DNA of 64,000 nucleotides, from contig NZ_QQAW01000006.1 in NCBI RefSeq assembly GCF_003350405.1, positions 1 to 64,000 on the forward strand. Direction: 5' to 3'. Origin of the DNA: Gluconacetobacter liquefaciens (GTDB lineage: Bacteria > Pseudomonadota > Alphaproteobacteria > Acetobacterales > Acetobacteraceae). Shown here in pieces: positions 63,607 to 64,000 of the stretch (the first letter of the stretch is position 1; each line of letters opens with the position of its first letter). Under the pieces are notes generated by a model. The model was not told the DNA's origin, made no database searches, and was given only the letters and a program-made list of their open reading frames with translations. The position numbers and the translations under genes are program-made.

Positions 63607-64000
63607 CTAACGCCCGGTCGTCGTCTGCCCACGATTACGGGCGCCATAACTCACCTGCGTGTCGGGAATAACGTAATGGCCGCCCTCTTCCTTCTCGCTA
63701 TCATCCCCGGCGGCATTGGCATCGAAGCCGGACGCGATCATCTGCATGCCCCAGGCATCGGGAAGCGGCTGATAGTCGGGCTGCCGCCCCGCCGGCGCGG
63801 CAGACATGGGCTGCGACCCGTCCTTGTTCCCCTTACCATCCGCGGATGCCGTCTTTTTGGCATAGCCCGGCCGTTCCTGCCCGCTGAACAGGGTCAGGGG
63901 CGGCACATCGATCGACTCTCCATCCGGCCGCTTGAACCCGCAGGCCGTCAGACCGGCCAGCAGAACCAGCAAAGCAAGGCCGCGCGGCCCCGCCTGCCGG
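63607..64000 (-). CDS. Putative lipoprotein, 5' end beyond the window
   Basis: The frame is open to the window edge; the visible part is about 131 residues. A lipoprotein signal peptide is visible (LALLVLLAGLTACG), with the lipobox L-T-A-C. The mature part is hydrophilic and low-complexity (KKTASADGKGNKDGSQ) and ends in YVIPDTQVSYGARNRG. The start FKRPDG resembles the small LptM-type lipoprotein start, but the rest does not decide it. It is upstream of coaA on the same strand by about 230 bases. Function unknown. Confidence 0.6.
   Translation of the reverse strand, partial: RQAGPRGLALLVLLAGLTACGFKRPDGESIDVPPLTLFSGQERPGYAKKTASADGKGNKDGSQPMSAAPAGRQPDYQPLPDAWGMQMIASGFDANAAGDDSEKEEGGHYVIPDTQVSYGARNRGQTTTGR

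Overview
The window is high-GC DNA from an alphaproteobacterium of the acetic acid bacteria, most probably a cellulose-forming Gluconacetobacter or Komagataeibacter relative. The main evidence is a fused cellulose synthase bcsAB followed by bcsX, bcsY and bcsC, the arrangement known as the type II cellulose operon of this family. Supporting evidence is the alphaproteobacterial order dus(nifR3)-ntrB-ntrC-ntrY-ntrX-hfq-hflX, a fused ispDF, an ATP12 chaperone, and an FzlA-like protein beside minCDE. Species and GC content were not computed.

Layout. 0-2 kb: the end of an exopolysaccharide cluster, with a 5'-truncated O-antigen ligase-like gene and a GT2 glycosyltransferase. 2-5 kb: tRNA-Glu, a small membrane protein divergent from rluD, then rpoH. 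4.9-9.8 kb (minus strand): argC, tRNA-Leu, serC, hisZ and purA. 9.9-20.8 kb: mazG, then a long minus-strand block for nitrogen and redox two-component regulation with hfq, hflX and an inositol-phosphatase-like gene. 20.9-28.4 kb: ispDF, a repeat-filled gap, and a tightly overlapping rarA-rluC-asmA-atp12 operon.

28.4-41.2 kb is the exopolysaccharide centrepiece. An AT-rich leader carrying a 17-bp perfect hairpin precedes bcsAB-bcsX-bcsY-bcsC. A fifth gene encodes a secreted SGNH hydrolase with a GH54-like N-terminal half. Together these suggest synthesis, acylation, export and possibly de-acylation of a modified cellulose.

41.4-54.2 kb holds a TonB-dependent receptor, Cu/Zn superoxide dismutase, a BaiN-type flavoprotein, an FzlA-like GST, minCDE, an ABC exporter with its GntR regulator, a GT4 glycosyltransferase and an MFS transporter. 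54.3-61.2 kb is an iron-uptake module: Sel1 protein, Fiu/PiuA-type receptor, PiuC-type dioxygenase and a second Sel1 protein. An AT-rich stretch with a FemAB/BioF2-like acyltransferase gene lies inside it. The window ends with anmK, coaA and a partial lipoprotein gene. Gene calls rest on recognisable family motifs; no database search was possible.
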